From Staphylotrichum longicolle (lineage: Eukaryota; Ascomycota; Sordariomycetes; Sordariales; Chaetomiaceae), in assembly GCA_019096155.1 (NCBI GenBank), contig JAHCVI010000003.1:1922001-1986000 (forward strand): a DNA stretch of 64,000 nucleotides, in the 5' to 3' direction. The notes below the pieces were generated by a model. That model made no database searches, was not told where the DNA came from, and saw only the letters and a program-made list of their open reading frames with translations. A program made the translations under genes and the position numbers. Below are positions 1 to 10,000 of the stretch, in pieces. Numbering within the stretch: the first letter of the stretch is position 1; each line of letters begins with the position of its first letter.

Positions 1-963
1 CCCCGTGGCGCCACCGAGGGTTCTCTGGTTGCACCAACAACGACCCATTGCAGCATTTGGGCCGTCCTGCACCACCGCTCCGTTCGCGCACTTGCCGAAT
101 TTGAAGAGCACGAGAGACTTCGACGGGGCCAACCAATGAGCTCAAAACAAGAGGCGAGGCTTCGACGCTTAACCAAGATCCTGGCGTTGCCTAAGCGAGC
201 CGGGGACTGGAGGGTTCAAGAAGTAAAATCCCTGGTGAGCAGCGTTGGCCAATTTCTCTCTGTTTCCGACCGGGAGAAGGCCCGCTTCATGTACAACGCG
301 TGAGCTCGCGAGACGCGGAGTGTAAGATCAAAGTCGGGGCGGATTGATGTCCGGGTTTGCATTTATTGCAGATAGTATGGACAAAGGGCTGTACAGAGAC
401 GGTTTATTTGACAAGACAAAAGGCAAGTCGCTCTACTGAATCCGCGATAGAAGTTAGCCACTAACACGAGGAGAGGAAACAGGGCAGGAAAGGTTATTTA
501 CACCTAGCTAGCAGCGAACGTGGATTGGGAGGCGGCCGGTCACATTGCGAGAATCCTGATGGCTGGCTGGAAAGACTGTTCTGCTGGGAAAGGCGGTAAT
601 TAGATGTTCAAGACTTGTAATAGATGGCCAAGATAAACAAAATTGTCGAAGTATGCATTCATGTTCTCTACACCACTCCTGAGTGCTTTGGAAAGCTGCT
701 TGTGTGTTGTTAACTGATCGATACTGTGACTTGAACTTGCGTCTGCTCTCTGGGTTGGTGATGCGAAGTAGAAAGTGACAGAGGACTGGCCAGTAGTTCG
801 GGCGTGGGCACAACAGCAAAAGAAGTATCGGGAGAGGGAACCAGCCTGGAAATTCGGAAGGAGCTGAACCAACTTGCCCAACCAGTGTGGGGCAGGGTTT
901 ATAAGGCGCTCTGGCGGAAGCACAAGCAAGTTGTGGCGTGGCAACTAGGCAGAAAGGAGTCAG

Positions 964-1033
964 TGGTGTAGTTGTCTGCATGTGGGAAGTCGTCTGCGCA
1001 GGGGACCGTGTATGCCAGCTCGGGTTCGATTCC
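964..1033 (+). other. tRNA-like relic with A-box-like and exact B-box
   Basis: Positions 1023-1033 match the internal RNA polymerase III B-box consensus exactly (GGTTCGATTCC). An A-box-like TGGTGTAGTTG lies at 964-974, a tRNA-like distance upstream. The T-arm folds (TCGGG against CCCGG around the TTCGATT loop), but no 5' acceptor strand complementary to the 3' side is present and the A-to-B spacing is about 15 nt too long without an intron. It is best read as a tRNA pseudogene or a tRNA-derived SINE fragment, perhaps of tRNA-Asp type, not a working tRNA gene. Confidence 0.3.
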
Positions 1034-1069
1034 CGGCGTATATAGAAAAGGGTGCGGGTTTATAGAGGA

Positions 1070-1117
1070 CCCCAACCTGGGCAGCGGTCCGGCTCCCAAG
1101 GCCCTTGGTTCGACTCC
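1070..1117 (+). other. Second tRNA-like relic with exact B-box
   Basis: A second exact B-box (GGTTCGACTCC) is at 1107-1117, flanked by a perfect T-arm stem (CTTGG/CCAAG). An A-box-like TGGGCAGCGGTC starts near 1077. The interval between the boxes is too short for a whole tRNA, since the anticodon arm is missing, so this is a truncated copy. Its B-box lies 84 nt after the first one in the same orientation, as expected for tandem tRNA-derived remnants. Confidence 0.25.
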
Positions 1118-1525
1118 AAGGCTGAACTCCTTTCTAAGCCGAAGGGCTTAGGATCCTGCCACCATTTTTTTGCCCTTTCCTATTTACATTTTGCTTTTCC
1201 AGAGTTCCATTTCCTAGTTTTACACCTCCGGCAACGATCCATTCACGAGTTGACCTGCTGCCTGCCAACGCGGTCGATGCCTTCCAATGATGACCTTGCC
1301 TGTTCTTGCCTACAACTTCTCGATGACCTCAAGGACAAAAAGCCCCAGCCTTTTCTTTCAGAACAAACTGGCAAACAAACACATCCGGTTGTTTCCGTCG
1401 AAAAATCACCTAAATGCTACCCACCCCCGCCTGTTCCTGCACTGCCATCATCATCACACCCGCACCACCCCATTCATTTTGAGTTCACTCCCTTTCTTTT
1501 ATCCGCGTCCTCTCCCAGCCTAACC

Positions 1526-4500
1526 TTACGACGGCGGCACCGGCGGCACCGGCGGCGGCGGCGGCACCAACTCAACAAACAAATCCCCCGGAAACGCCCT
1601 ATCCGGCTCGTACCGCGCCACGACGGGTACATCCACGCTCGTCGCGACATCGTACGTCTGCACCACCACCCCGCTCAACAGAAAACTCAGCTCGTCGATC
1701 CGGCTCGCCGGCCACGACCCGCTCACGCTCCGCGGCCTCACCGTCAGCGTGAGCGTCCGGCCGCCCAGGTCGAACTGCGCGACGACCACGAAGCGCATGT
1801 TGGAGAGCATCGCCGCGCCGCCGCCGCTGAAGCGGTAGTCGGACCCCTGCGCGACGAGCGGGCGCGGCGGGCCGAGCGGGACCGTGAAGGAGAGGGACGT
1901 CAGGAGGAAGTCCTGCTCCGTGCCCGGCGTGAGGACGATGGAGAAGACGAGGTCTTGCTTGGCGCTGTTGGGGAGCATCGGGATTTGGGAGAGCCCTGCT
2001 GAGGCGGAGCCGACGGGGTAGAGCATGTAGGTGAATTGTGGAGGGCCCGAGGGGGTTGTGTCTGAGAGGGGAGGAGCGGGTGCCGGGAGGGGTGTGGATG
2101 GGCCGAGGCGGGGGACGCGGGTGTGGGGGGCTGGGTGGCGACGCGGGAGGGAAGTGGCACGGGTGCGGTCCGTGAAGGATGGATGGGGGGCGCAGGCGAT
2201 CTGGGGTTGCGAGGGGAAGACGGCCTTTTTGCGAGGAGGATGCTGGCGCTTCGGGGGTAGTGGGAGGAGGATATCAGGGCGTTGCTGGCCGCTGGTCGTG
2301 GTGGTAGACTCGGTGTGAGAGGCGGTACTGGCGTTGCCTGTTGCTGGCGGGTCTGCGTAGGGCAGCTGCACTTCGAGCTGCCAGCAAGGCTCGTTCAATT
2401 CGATGCCCATGAGCGCAGCAGATGCGTATGGCGCGGTGTACCAGTTGGGGTTGGACTTGAATGTGTTTAACAGTTGGGTCTGCACGTCGCTGGCGTAGTT
2501 CTCCACATTGAGAATGCGGACGTCTCTTGATGTTGAGGTGGTTCCCCAGATGTAGTTTGCCCCGCGGTTCTGAGGCGGTGAACCCCGCGTGGCGATGTAC
2601 GGGATCGTCTTTTGTCGATCTGGATCGTTGGCGGTAGGGTCTGTGTAGACTCGCTGGTAGGCCATCTCGATGCTCTGCGTGGTGATGTCCGTCGCGGCAG
2701 CAAAGTACTGCTGGTGAGGTGGCTCGCGAAGCAGAAATGAGCAAAAGTCAGGAGATGCTGGGGCAGCACGCAGGAGTCCGAATAGCGTGTCCTGCCCGAG
2801 AATTTGGTGGCGGAGAATCTCAGGGGGGCGGTTGGGGTCTTGCTTGTCCGTGCCCTTCAAATCCACAATCATGTCGGGGAACTTGGTTACCAAGGCAGAG
2901 CGAACGAAGAATCCGTAGGTCGGTACCGGAGGGACGTAGCCAAGCCCGGGGATCTGCGTCTTGAGGTATGTGTTGATTGCCCCTTTAATGGCGTCACGAA
3001 GGCGGTCGTCGTCCCTGTCCAGGTGGTTGGCAAGACTGAGCCCGCCATCCACCATAGCCCATACCCAAGCTGGGTCTATGTTGAAGAAGCGGAGGCTCTC
3101 GGTCGGGAGGTGGCTGGCATCACTGATGAGGTAGTGTGACGGCACGTTCACCAAAAAGTACTGATCCATGACCCACTTCAGCACCACCGCCCAGTCCGGA
3201 GAATAGGGCACGTTGAATTCGTTGTAGGGGGCGGGAGGAGTCTGACTCGAACCATCGTCATCCGTAGTGCTGGCAATAAGCGCAGCTGCGCCGGCAAGGT
3301 ACTGATCGATGACCGGGTCGACCTCGCTGCCCTTGTACGTCAGATCCAATTTGGGATGTTCTGGTCGAAACCACCGATGAACCATGCCGCTTGGATCCTG
3401 TTGCAGTAATTTGCTTCCAGGAAGCTTGCCAACCTTCTTGATGGTATCAGCAATGCTGCCCACCACATCTTCTCTCGTCCGGTAAGGTGAAGGGATCCCA
3501 AGGTCGGCGGCCCAAGTCTTGACGACGGCTTCCTGAGCCATCTTCATGGCCACGTCAAGTATCTGAGTTCTCACCCGCGAGAGGGCGACCGCGAATGTCT
3601 GGTCCGCCAGAGCCAGTGTTTTTCCGAGGTTCCAGGCTGCCGAATAGGTCAAGTCCATCAAATTGAGCTGCTGATCGAGGATCTGTAATTTCTGGCCTGT
3701 CGTAGATGTTGCTGGCCATTGTGGCTGCTCTGTGGTAGGAAAACTGACCGTATTCGGCGTCAGGGGGCTTCGGAAGAAGGCCGAGGAGACTTCCCCCGTC
3801 TGCACACGGTATCTAACCATGGAGAAGCCGTCATTGAGGCGGCTGTGTAACCGGGCGCCAACAGCCCCAGCCGCCTGCAGCGCAGTTTCATCGTCCTGTG
3901 TCAAACCGGGACGGAGGACATTGAGGCTGGTGCCCAGTTGCGCAAACGCATCCGCTACGTTGAGCGATTTGGGCGGTAGGCAGCTGTAGTCCCATGAGTA
4001 GAGCGAACTCATTGCCACGTAGCCTTGTGTGACAGGCCAACTCAGGCACTCGACGCCTTCGATGTTGACCAAGTGAGCCACCACTGTCGTTGGCTGCGTG
4101 ATGTCCAAGGGACCCGTACGGTGGCCGACAACGACAGAATACGCGTGGTCCTCGTCGTCCGTAGCAGCGGCCGTGGCCGTTCCATCCAGATGGATGTGGC
4201 GCAGGTGAGACAAGAAACGGTGATGATGCACCCAACCATGCGTTTGACCTTGCGTGGGTTGCCCCTGGGCGTCGTATTGCGTGAATACGGCGTTGAACAG
4301 CGAAGATGGCACAAAAATCAGGTCTGTCTTGGCGGCTGCACCATCCCCCTCAGGGTCGTACAAGACTGCAGATGCCGAGTTCTTGACGCTGGGAATCTCT
4401 GAAGCCAGCATGTTGATGGTCAGAGTGTCGCTCTGCTTCGGAGTTGTTCCCAGGCTTGTCGCAGCAAACATGGTTGAAAGATCTGAGCTGCTCAATCGGA

Positions 4501-4999
4501 GCTCATCTTGAGTAAACAACAGCATTGCCAGCCACGGAACAGTGTTTGTCGCGTCGTCATCTGTAAAGACGGAGCTCGCCGTCCTCTCCCACGGCAAGGT
4601 CGGATCGTTGAACACCATGTGAGGCACAATCTCAGCCCTGTCGGCATGACCTCGAGGCGGATAGAATGAGTCCATCGCATTGTCGGGTAGCGCAAAACGC
4701 GGCGCAATTACATTGAAGGAATGAGACGTCGTTTTCGGCAGAGTTTGCCCGTCTGCTACGATGGTTTGCGTGACGCCAATCGTGTGCAGGCCCGCCTCCA
4801 ATCCGGGAACATATGACGAGAAGAGTTGTTCCTGACCAGGCAAAAGTGTAGGTCCAACAGTGGCCACACCAGACTCTCCGCTCAATTCTGCAGCCCGTAG
4901 TTTCCTAAGTTGGCGTCGTCCGTGGCGAAGAACGAGGTGCCGTGAAGATACGGCCGTCTTCTTCCAGCCAGGACGTCGAAGGTCTACTGCTGAAGCCAT
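1526..4999 (-). CDS. Large accessory protein A, unknown function (1157 aa)
   Basis: One open frame of 1157 codons starts at the ATG at 4997-4999. No enzyme motif, signal peptide or membrane segment is visible, so it is probably soluble and cytosolic. Residues about 100-170 carry a conserved-looking block (IVPHMVFNDPTLPWER, then PWLAMLLFTQDEL) that I associate, from memory only, with unnamed large bacterial proteins. The middle is mixed alpha/beta and Trp-rich; about residues 890-990 are a Pro/Ser/Thr linker; the C-terminal 150 residues look like a beta-domain (DLVFSIVLTPGTEQDF) ending in a polyproline tail coded by CCG repeats. The first 40 codons are Arg-rich with poor codon use, and another frame there (about 4960-4885) reads more like protein, so a compensating pair of indels is possible. 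It is transcribed away from the lectin gene at 5641. Function unknown. Confidence 0.75.
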   Translation of the reverse strand: MASAVDLRRPGWKKTAVSSRHLVLRHGRRQLRKLRAAELSGESGVATVGPTLLPGQEQLFSSYVPGLEAGLHTIGVTQTIVADGQTLPKTTSHSFNVIAPRFALPDNAMDSFYPPRGHADRAEIVPHMVFNDPTLPWERTASSVFTDDDATNTVPWLAMLLFTQDELRLSSSDLSTMFAATSLGTTPKQSDTLTINMLASEIPSVKNSASAVLYDPEGDGAAAKTDLIFVPSSLFNAVFTQYDAQGQPTQGQTHGWVHHHRFLSHLRHIHLDGTATAAATDDEDHAYSVVVGHRTGPLDITQPTTVVAHLVNIEGVECLSWPVTQGYVAMSSLYSWDYSCLPPKSLNVADAFAQLGTSLNVLRPGLTQDDETALQAAGAVGARLHSRLNDGFSMVRYRVQTGEVSSAFFRSPLTPNTVSFPTTEQPQWPATSTTGQKLQILDQQLNLMDLTYSAAWNLGKTLALADQTFAVALSRVRTQILDVAMKMAQEAVVKTWAADLGIPSPYRTREDVVGSIADTIKKVGKLPGSKLLQQDPSGMVHRWFRPEHPKLDLTYKGSEVDPVIDQYLAGAAALIASTTDDDGSSQTPPAPYNEFNVPYSPDWAVVLKWVMDQYFLVNVPSHYLISDASHLPTESLRFFNIDPAWVWAMVDGGLSLANHLDRDDDRLRDAIKGAINTYLKTQIPGLGYVPPVPTYGFFVRSALVTKFPDMIVDLKGTDKQDPNRPPEILRHQILGQDTLFGLLRAAPASPDFCSFLLREPPHQQYFAAATDITTQSIEMAYQRVYTDPTANDPDRQKTIPYIATRGSPPQNRGANYIWGTTSTSRDVRILNVENYASDVQTQLLNTFKSNPNWYTAPYASAALMGIELNEPCWQLEVQLPYADPPATGNASTASHTESTTTTSGQQRPDILLPLPPKRQHPPRKKAVFPSQPQIACAPHPSFTDRTRATSLPRRHPAPHTRVPRLGPSTPLPAPAPPLSDTTPSGPPQFTYMLYPVGSASAGLSQIPMLPNSAKQDLVFSIVLTPGTEQDFLLTSLSFTVPLGPPRPLVAQGSDYRFSGGGAAMLSNMRFVVVAQFDLGGRTLTLTVRPRSVSGSWPASRIDELSFLLSGVVVQTYDVATSVDVPVVARYEPDRAFPGDLFVELVPPPPPVPPVPPS

Positions 5000-5640
5000 C
5001 TCGCAAACAAAAGATCTGTTTTCATGATACTGCGAATATCCAAACTAGACAATGATGTTGATGTTTTTGCATGTGTCTGTATCACCAAGGTTCGAGTTGT
5101 GCGGCCCGACCCCTGACGCGCTCAGGGGTGTCAGAGGCTGAGCGACAACACTGCTGTCAGTCCTAAACACAATCCCGTATTGTGTAAGCATGAATCATCA
5201 GCTTGCCGTGTCACGAAAAGTCCAGAAAATTTTGAACCACGGCAGAATCGAGTCAACGATCCGATTTCTGATATGGCCGATGACAAAATGAGGTCAGATC
5301 TGATCAACAGCGTGAACGTTGAGTCGATGACCACATCCTTCAACATCATCTGCCGCGCACTGACTACGCAAGCCTGACCGATTACCATAAACCTCTTTCT
5401 GTATTGGTAGGTACACCGGGCACCATGTACTTGTATTTGCTTGTCACTTTTCCAGCATATGAGCCGAAGTGAGCTCAGGGGAGATGCACATGGCCTCGAT
5501 GGTCTCTGGGACACTTGTTCACCCCTTTGACTCACTGCTCTCAATCTTACTTCCAATTGAATTGAACTCCATCTTCTCACTTGCCGACCCTGCCAGCTAA
5601 AGGTGGCCGAATGAGCAGTGAACAAAGCCACAAACACACC
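5000..5640. promoter_or_regulatory. Divergent promoter between protein A and the lectin
   Basis: These 641 bases separate the start codons of two genes read in opposite directions, so they should hold both promoters. The sequence is less GC-rich than the genes beside it. I see no convincing extra gene; the open frames on both strands have no domain or splice support. Pyrimidine-rich tracts near 5520-5580 precede the lectin start. Confidence 0.55.
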
Positions 5641-6770
5641 ATGGCTTCTCCAGTAACGGTGATCCCAACTCCTGGGGATCCGAACAGCCACATGCTGTTC
5701 TTCTTGAACGGTTTCAAGCATCAACTCGCCATGGAGATACGGCCTGTGATTAACCCAGCACGGTTCACAGCATTTCAAGATAACGGGGTACCCAAAGGGC
5801 TCATTGTTAACCCCTCCAGCTTGTCAGCCGTTCTTAGCAATAGTGTAGTAAGTTTCCGTGGGAGGTTCAATGTTAGAAACTGGTCGTGCTCGCAATGCTT
5901 ACCATTCCAAGCCGACGGTGTACGGCATCACCCAGCCTGGCGTGGGTGACCACGCGTTTTACATCTCTACGCTTAGCCCATACTACAACCCCATTGGAAC
6001 GGGCACTGGCGTTCAAACCACATGCTCAGGCGTGGCGGCGTGCTCGGATGCAGCGACTGGCAATGACTATGTTTACTACATACAGATTCCCAAGTGCGCA
6101 ACCTGAGTCCCTACGTTGGCATGGGAACGGGATTGACATGCGAGAACTGTTGAACAGGGGCCAGTCGACGTATCAGATCATCGAGTTCCGCGTTGACGGG
6201 ACCAACACGACACCAAGTCCTCCGTGGTCAATGACCAACCCAAGCTCCAACACCAACATGGCGGCCGTGTATTTCCAAGCGACCCAGGCACGCTTCGTCA
6301 TCTACGCCAACACAGATAAGAAGCACTTGATCTTTTGGGTGAATTCCACAGATCAAACCCGTGCGTTCACAGCATTCTATACCTCCGGACCAGGGAGCGA
6401 TCGCTGACCGACCATCACAGCAAACCCGATCCAGGGCACGGCAGGAGTCGCAAACGCCAGCCCGCTGGCCGTGACGTCGGTTGCGGGCACAAGCAACGGC
6501 CAGCCATACCTGAACCTCTTCTTGTACTACATGGATCAGAACCAGGCACTCAACCGGGTCACCGGCAGGGCGCAGGGTTCGTCGATCCACTGGTACAAGA
6601 ACGAGGTCCCGAGCGCGCCGAATCTGCTGAGCAGCACGCTGATGGCGGCCACCACGACCGGCGGACAGAACTACGTCTATTACATTCCGGACGGCCAGTC
6701 GACATTCATTCCGTTCGTTGAGGCGATCCAGTTGGATTGGTTTGAGGACGTCGGGGAGTCTGCGAGTTGA
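5641..6770 (+). CDS. Lectin-like beta-propeller protein B (313 aa, 4 exons)
   Basis: Exons 5641-5847, 5912-6093, 6158-6360 and 6421-6770 join to 942 nt with every phase consistent. The start sits in a good context (cacaccATGGCT). The second intron (64 nt) removes what looks like a frameshift. The third (60 nt, ending ATCACAG after a GCTGACC branch site) removes an in-frame TGA. The product has repeated blade-like units: NDYVYYIQIPKGQSTYQ in the first half and QNYVYYIPDGQSTFIP in the second, plus NLFLYYMDQNQALNRVTG. Length and repeat style resemble the six-bladed fungal fucose-binding lectins of about 310 residues, but I cannot confirm sugar-binding residues. There is no signal peptide, as is usual for such lectins. 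It is divergent from protein A and convergent with protein C. Confidence 0.75.
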
Positions 6771-7037
6771 TTGAGCGGTGACGCTCGCTGTTGTTGGTAT
6801 TCTTTGCGCGTGAAGTGCTGAAAGATTGTAAACCTCGATGCCTTGCTTGTGAAGACCCTTAAAACTGTACCGTGTATTCTCTTCCACAGCCGAGTCATGT
6901 CCAGTCCAAGCACAGAAGGAGGAGGGGAGCAGACTTTTTACCAGAGAACTCAAATGAATATGTGCTCAGTAGCAGTTTGAGAACATCCGTTGACTGTTTT
7001 AACGCCTACAACCGACTTTCCCCTTCCATCTAACCTG

Positions 7038-10000
7038 TTATTGGCCTGATCCAGTCGGCTTCACCGGCGCATCCGGCCTGATAATCGGCGCCTTCAACTG
7101 CAGATAGCCCTCCAACGCCGTATACGGCCCCTTCTCGAATCCCGGCTTGGCGTCCACCTTTGCCAACCCCAAAGCCATATATTTCGTCTCCTTCTTATCC
7201 TCCGGAGGCGGATTTGCACCTTTATCCTCACCCGAACCCAAACCCCCAGCGGTCGACGATACCGCCGCCGGAGTTGGCTCTGTGAACGGCTGCAGCCACG
7301 CCCAGCTCGCGACGTCCAGGCTGGGCAGCTTGACGGCGCTGCCGGGGACCGTCTCGTCCTTGTCCGGCGGATTGAGCTTGTACGACTGGCTGAGCGTCTT
7401 GAGCGGATCCCAGTACTGCTGCACGTCGTCGGTGACGAGTACGGGGCCGAGGTGGAAGAAGGCGGTCATCTTGTTGAGGGCGGATTGCCATGTCCCTTGG
7501 AGGTTTTGTGTCAGTTGCTGTTGCTGCTGATCTTTTTGCTGGTAATGGGTAGGTTTAAGGGAGGGCTCAGGGGTGGTCAGGGGCTTAGAGGCTCAGGGGC
7601 TTAGGGGCTCAGGGGTGGGATTTGACTTACATGGAGGCAACTGCAGGGTGCCGATAGGGAAAACGCCGCCCGTGTAGGACGTGACAGATGTGAACGGGTC
7701 GACGATCAGCCCAAAGACGTTCAACTTTTCGTTCCACGCCTTGGCGTATTCGTCGGCTGACTGCTGCGGTTCTTTGGGATGCGAGGGGGTGCCAATAAAG
7801 TCGGATGGGTCGAGCCAAAACGAGGGGAGGGCTGGGTAGTTGCCCGTTCCGATGGGGTTCAGGGGGGTCTGGGTGGCTGCAGTGTTTCCGCCGCGGCTGT
7901 TGTTGTTGCTGTCACCGGTGAAGTATGTGTAGATGCAATTGAGATCAAGTTCGTTTCCTGGCTGAGGGCTGGCGAGAGCGTTAAAGTAACCCACCAGCCC
8001 GTCATGAGCCCGGTCCTTGTCACCAAGCTTGACCGGGAAATTGTATATCTCGGCACCCTCGAGAAGACCTGTGTCCTGCTGCTTGTTCTCGTGACCATCG
8101 AGACTGGACTGGTCCTTTTTGGCGTCCGCCCCCAGCTCCACGCTCCAGGCAGCGTTGACCAGGGCCATGGGGCGGCCAACAAGACTGTTGAGGAATGTAC
8201 CGTATGCTCCGGGGGCGGACGTGGACGATTCGAGAGACTGGTTCAGCATGGCTATGAAAGCAAGCACATAAGTTTGGTCTTGAGCAGTCAACAATGCGAC
8301 GAGCTTGTCCAGCTGTGCGGTATCAGGGTCACCGGTTGTCGGGGGCGGGTCAAATGGAAGCCACTTTGCGCTCACAGGGGCGCTGATGGGTGCCGTGGGT
8401 GCTGCGATGCGCACCTCACGGTAAAAGGTGCCATCAGGTAAGAAAAGCTGAACACCGTAGTCGGCATAGTTGAGGACAACCCAGCCCCAAATTGGGTTCT
8501 CCCACTCGGTTGTTGGCCTCCAATACGAGTACGTGTTTGGATCACCGTCTTGGCGGGTGTCGTGCTTGACAAAGCAGCAGTTGAGGCGTGCAGGCTGGTT
8601 GATGGCTGGCGGAACTTGCGCAAACTCGCAAAATCCGGGCTTGGGCGGCGGCTCGACAACGTTGGGCTGACCGTTGGGAAGCTGCCCCGGTGCAAAGAAG
8701 TCGCTGAGACACGGGTACACGGCCAGCCTGTCTTCGTAGCCATATCGTGGGTCGATGGCGGAGATGGCCTGGCCAAACATGTCGATCACATTCAGCTTTG
8801 TGAAGCGGAACTGGCCGTGCGTACAGGGTTTGAAGGGTATCTTGCTTGTTGGCGAAACTTGAAAGAGCACAAGAGTCCCAAACGGCGTCTCCTCGGATTT
8901 GGTGTCAATGATGCTCAGCTCGTCCGCCCCGAATGGCCCTATCTCGGCGTCTGGCAGCGGTTGTACTCCCTGGACGCTATACCCCGTCTGCGGGAATCTT
9001 GCGATGGGCTTGATGTGTGTCCCCTTGGCGAGTGTCAATAGTTCGGCCGTGAAACCGTCCATGGGTGCCGACAAGAAAGGCAGCGTATACGCCTTCGTCT
9101 GAACCCACTGCTGGTCTTCCGGGTTGGGAAGGTATTTGGCAATGAGCTTCGGGTCGGTGTTGCTGAACAGATCCGCAATGGACGCCTGAAGAGCAAAGTT
9201 GGGCTGCGGCAGAAGGAGGATGCGACCCGAGAGCGTGCGAGTGTCGGTGTTGGGTTCTTGAGGGAGATTGACCCCAGGCTTGATACCCAGCTTCCACCGT
9301 TGGTCCAGTTGACCCTTCAGCTCACCGTTGAGCTGCCAGTCATCCCATTGAATGTGGAAGTAGTCGATCTCCCACTCAATAAACAAGGGGAACCATGGCT
9401 GGGTGTCGCCCCACTGGTCCCGAAGTGGTCCTTGGGGAACACCGTGCTTCCCATGGTCATGATAGAGTGGAACAAACTCCAGGTCTCCAGCACTCGAATT
9501 GCCCCCCGATGGAGCGTCCCCGGGAGGAGCCGGCGCAAGAGCATTGAACTCTTGAACCAGAGCCGCAGCTGTAGGCTGGAGGACGGGGGGCAAGACGGAG
9601 GTGCAGTAGGGGCTGATGTCGCTGACTGGCGTTGACGGCTGGATAAACTGCGAGTCCAGCCGCACGAGAAGTGTGTCGAGATAGTCGTCCGGCCAGCCGG
9701 CCTCAATACCTCCGATCAGCAGTGTTGGGTCGCGGCGTTGGTTAAACTCCTGGTCCACTCCGGGCATAGGCAGCTGGCTGAACTTGTGCGTGTCTGTGGA
9801 GAGTGTGGTAACGGCCTGCTGCGCGGCGCCGGCAAGACTCGCCAAGTCACTGAACTGCTGGGACAACTGACCCAGGGGATAGTCTGCCTTCTCTCGGTCG
9901 GTGCTGGAGAGTGAAGCGTACTGCCACCAGTACGAGAACATCTGCCACCGCACCTCCACAATCTGTCGTGCCGTACTGTCCCACAGACGTTGCAGGTGGT

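Larger units (their letters stand above)
1..1525. other. Gene-free left edge
   Basis: I see no protein-coding gene here. Open frames on both strands are short, rich in Pro, Arg and His, and show no recognisable domain or consistent splice structure. The stretch ends in a GC-rich run of CCG/GGC triplets that already belongs to the 3' end of the gene starting at 1526. The only structured signals are the two RNA polymerase III promoter-like segments near 960-1120, listed separately. The left part (1-500) could hold the end of a gene lying outside the window, but nothing in it supports that. Confidence 0.5.

Noticed and set aside
950..1050. A functional tRNA gene
   Set aside because: B-box and T-arm are good, but no 5' acceptor strand pairs with the 3' side and the arm spacing is wrong.
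6085..6410. Frameshift and premature stop in the lectin gene
   Set aside because: Both disappear when the 64-nt and 60-nt introns with normal splice sites are removed; the spliced length is a whole number of codons.
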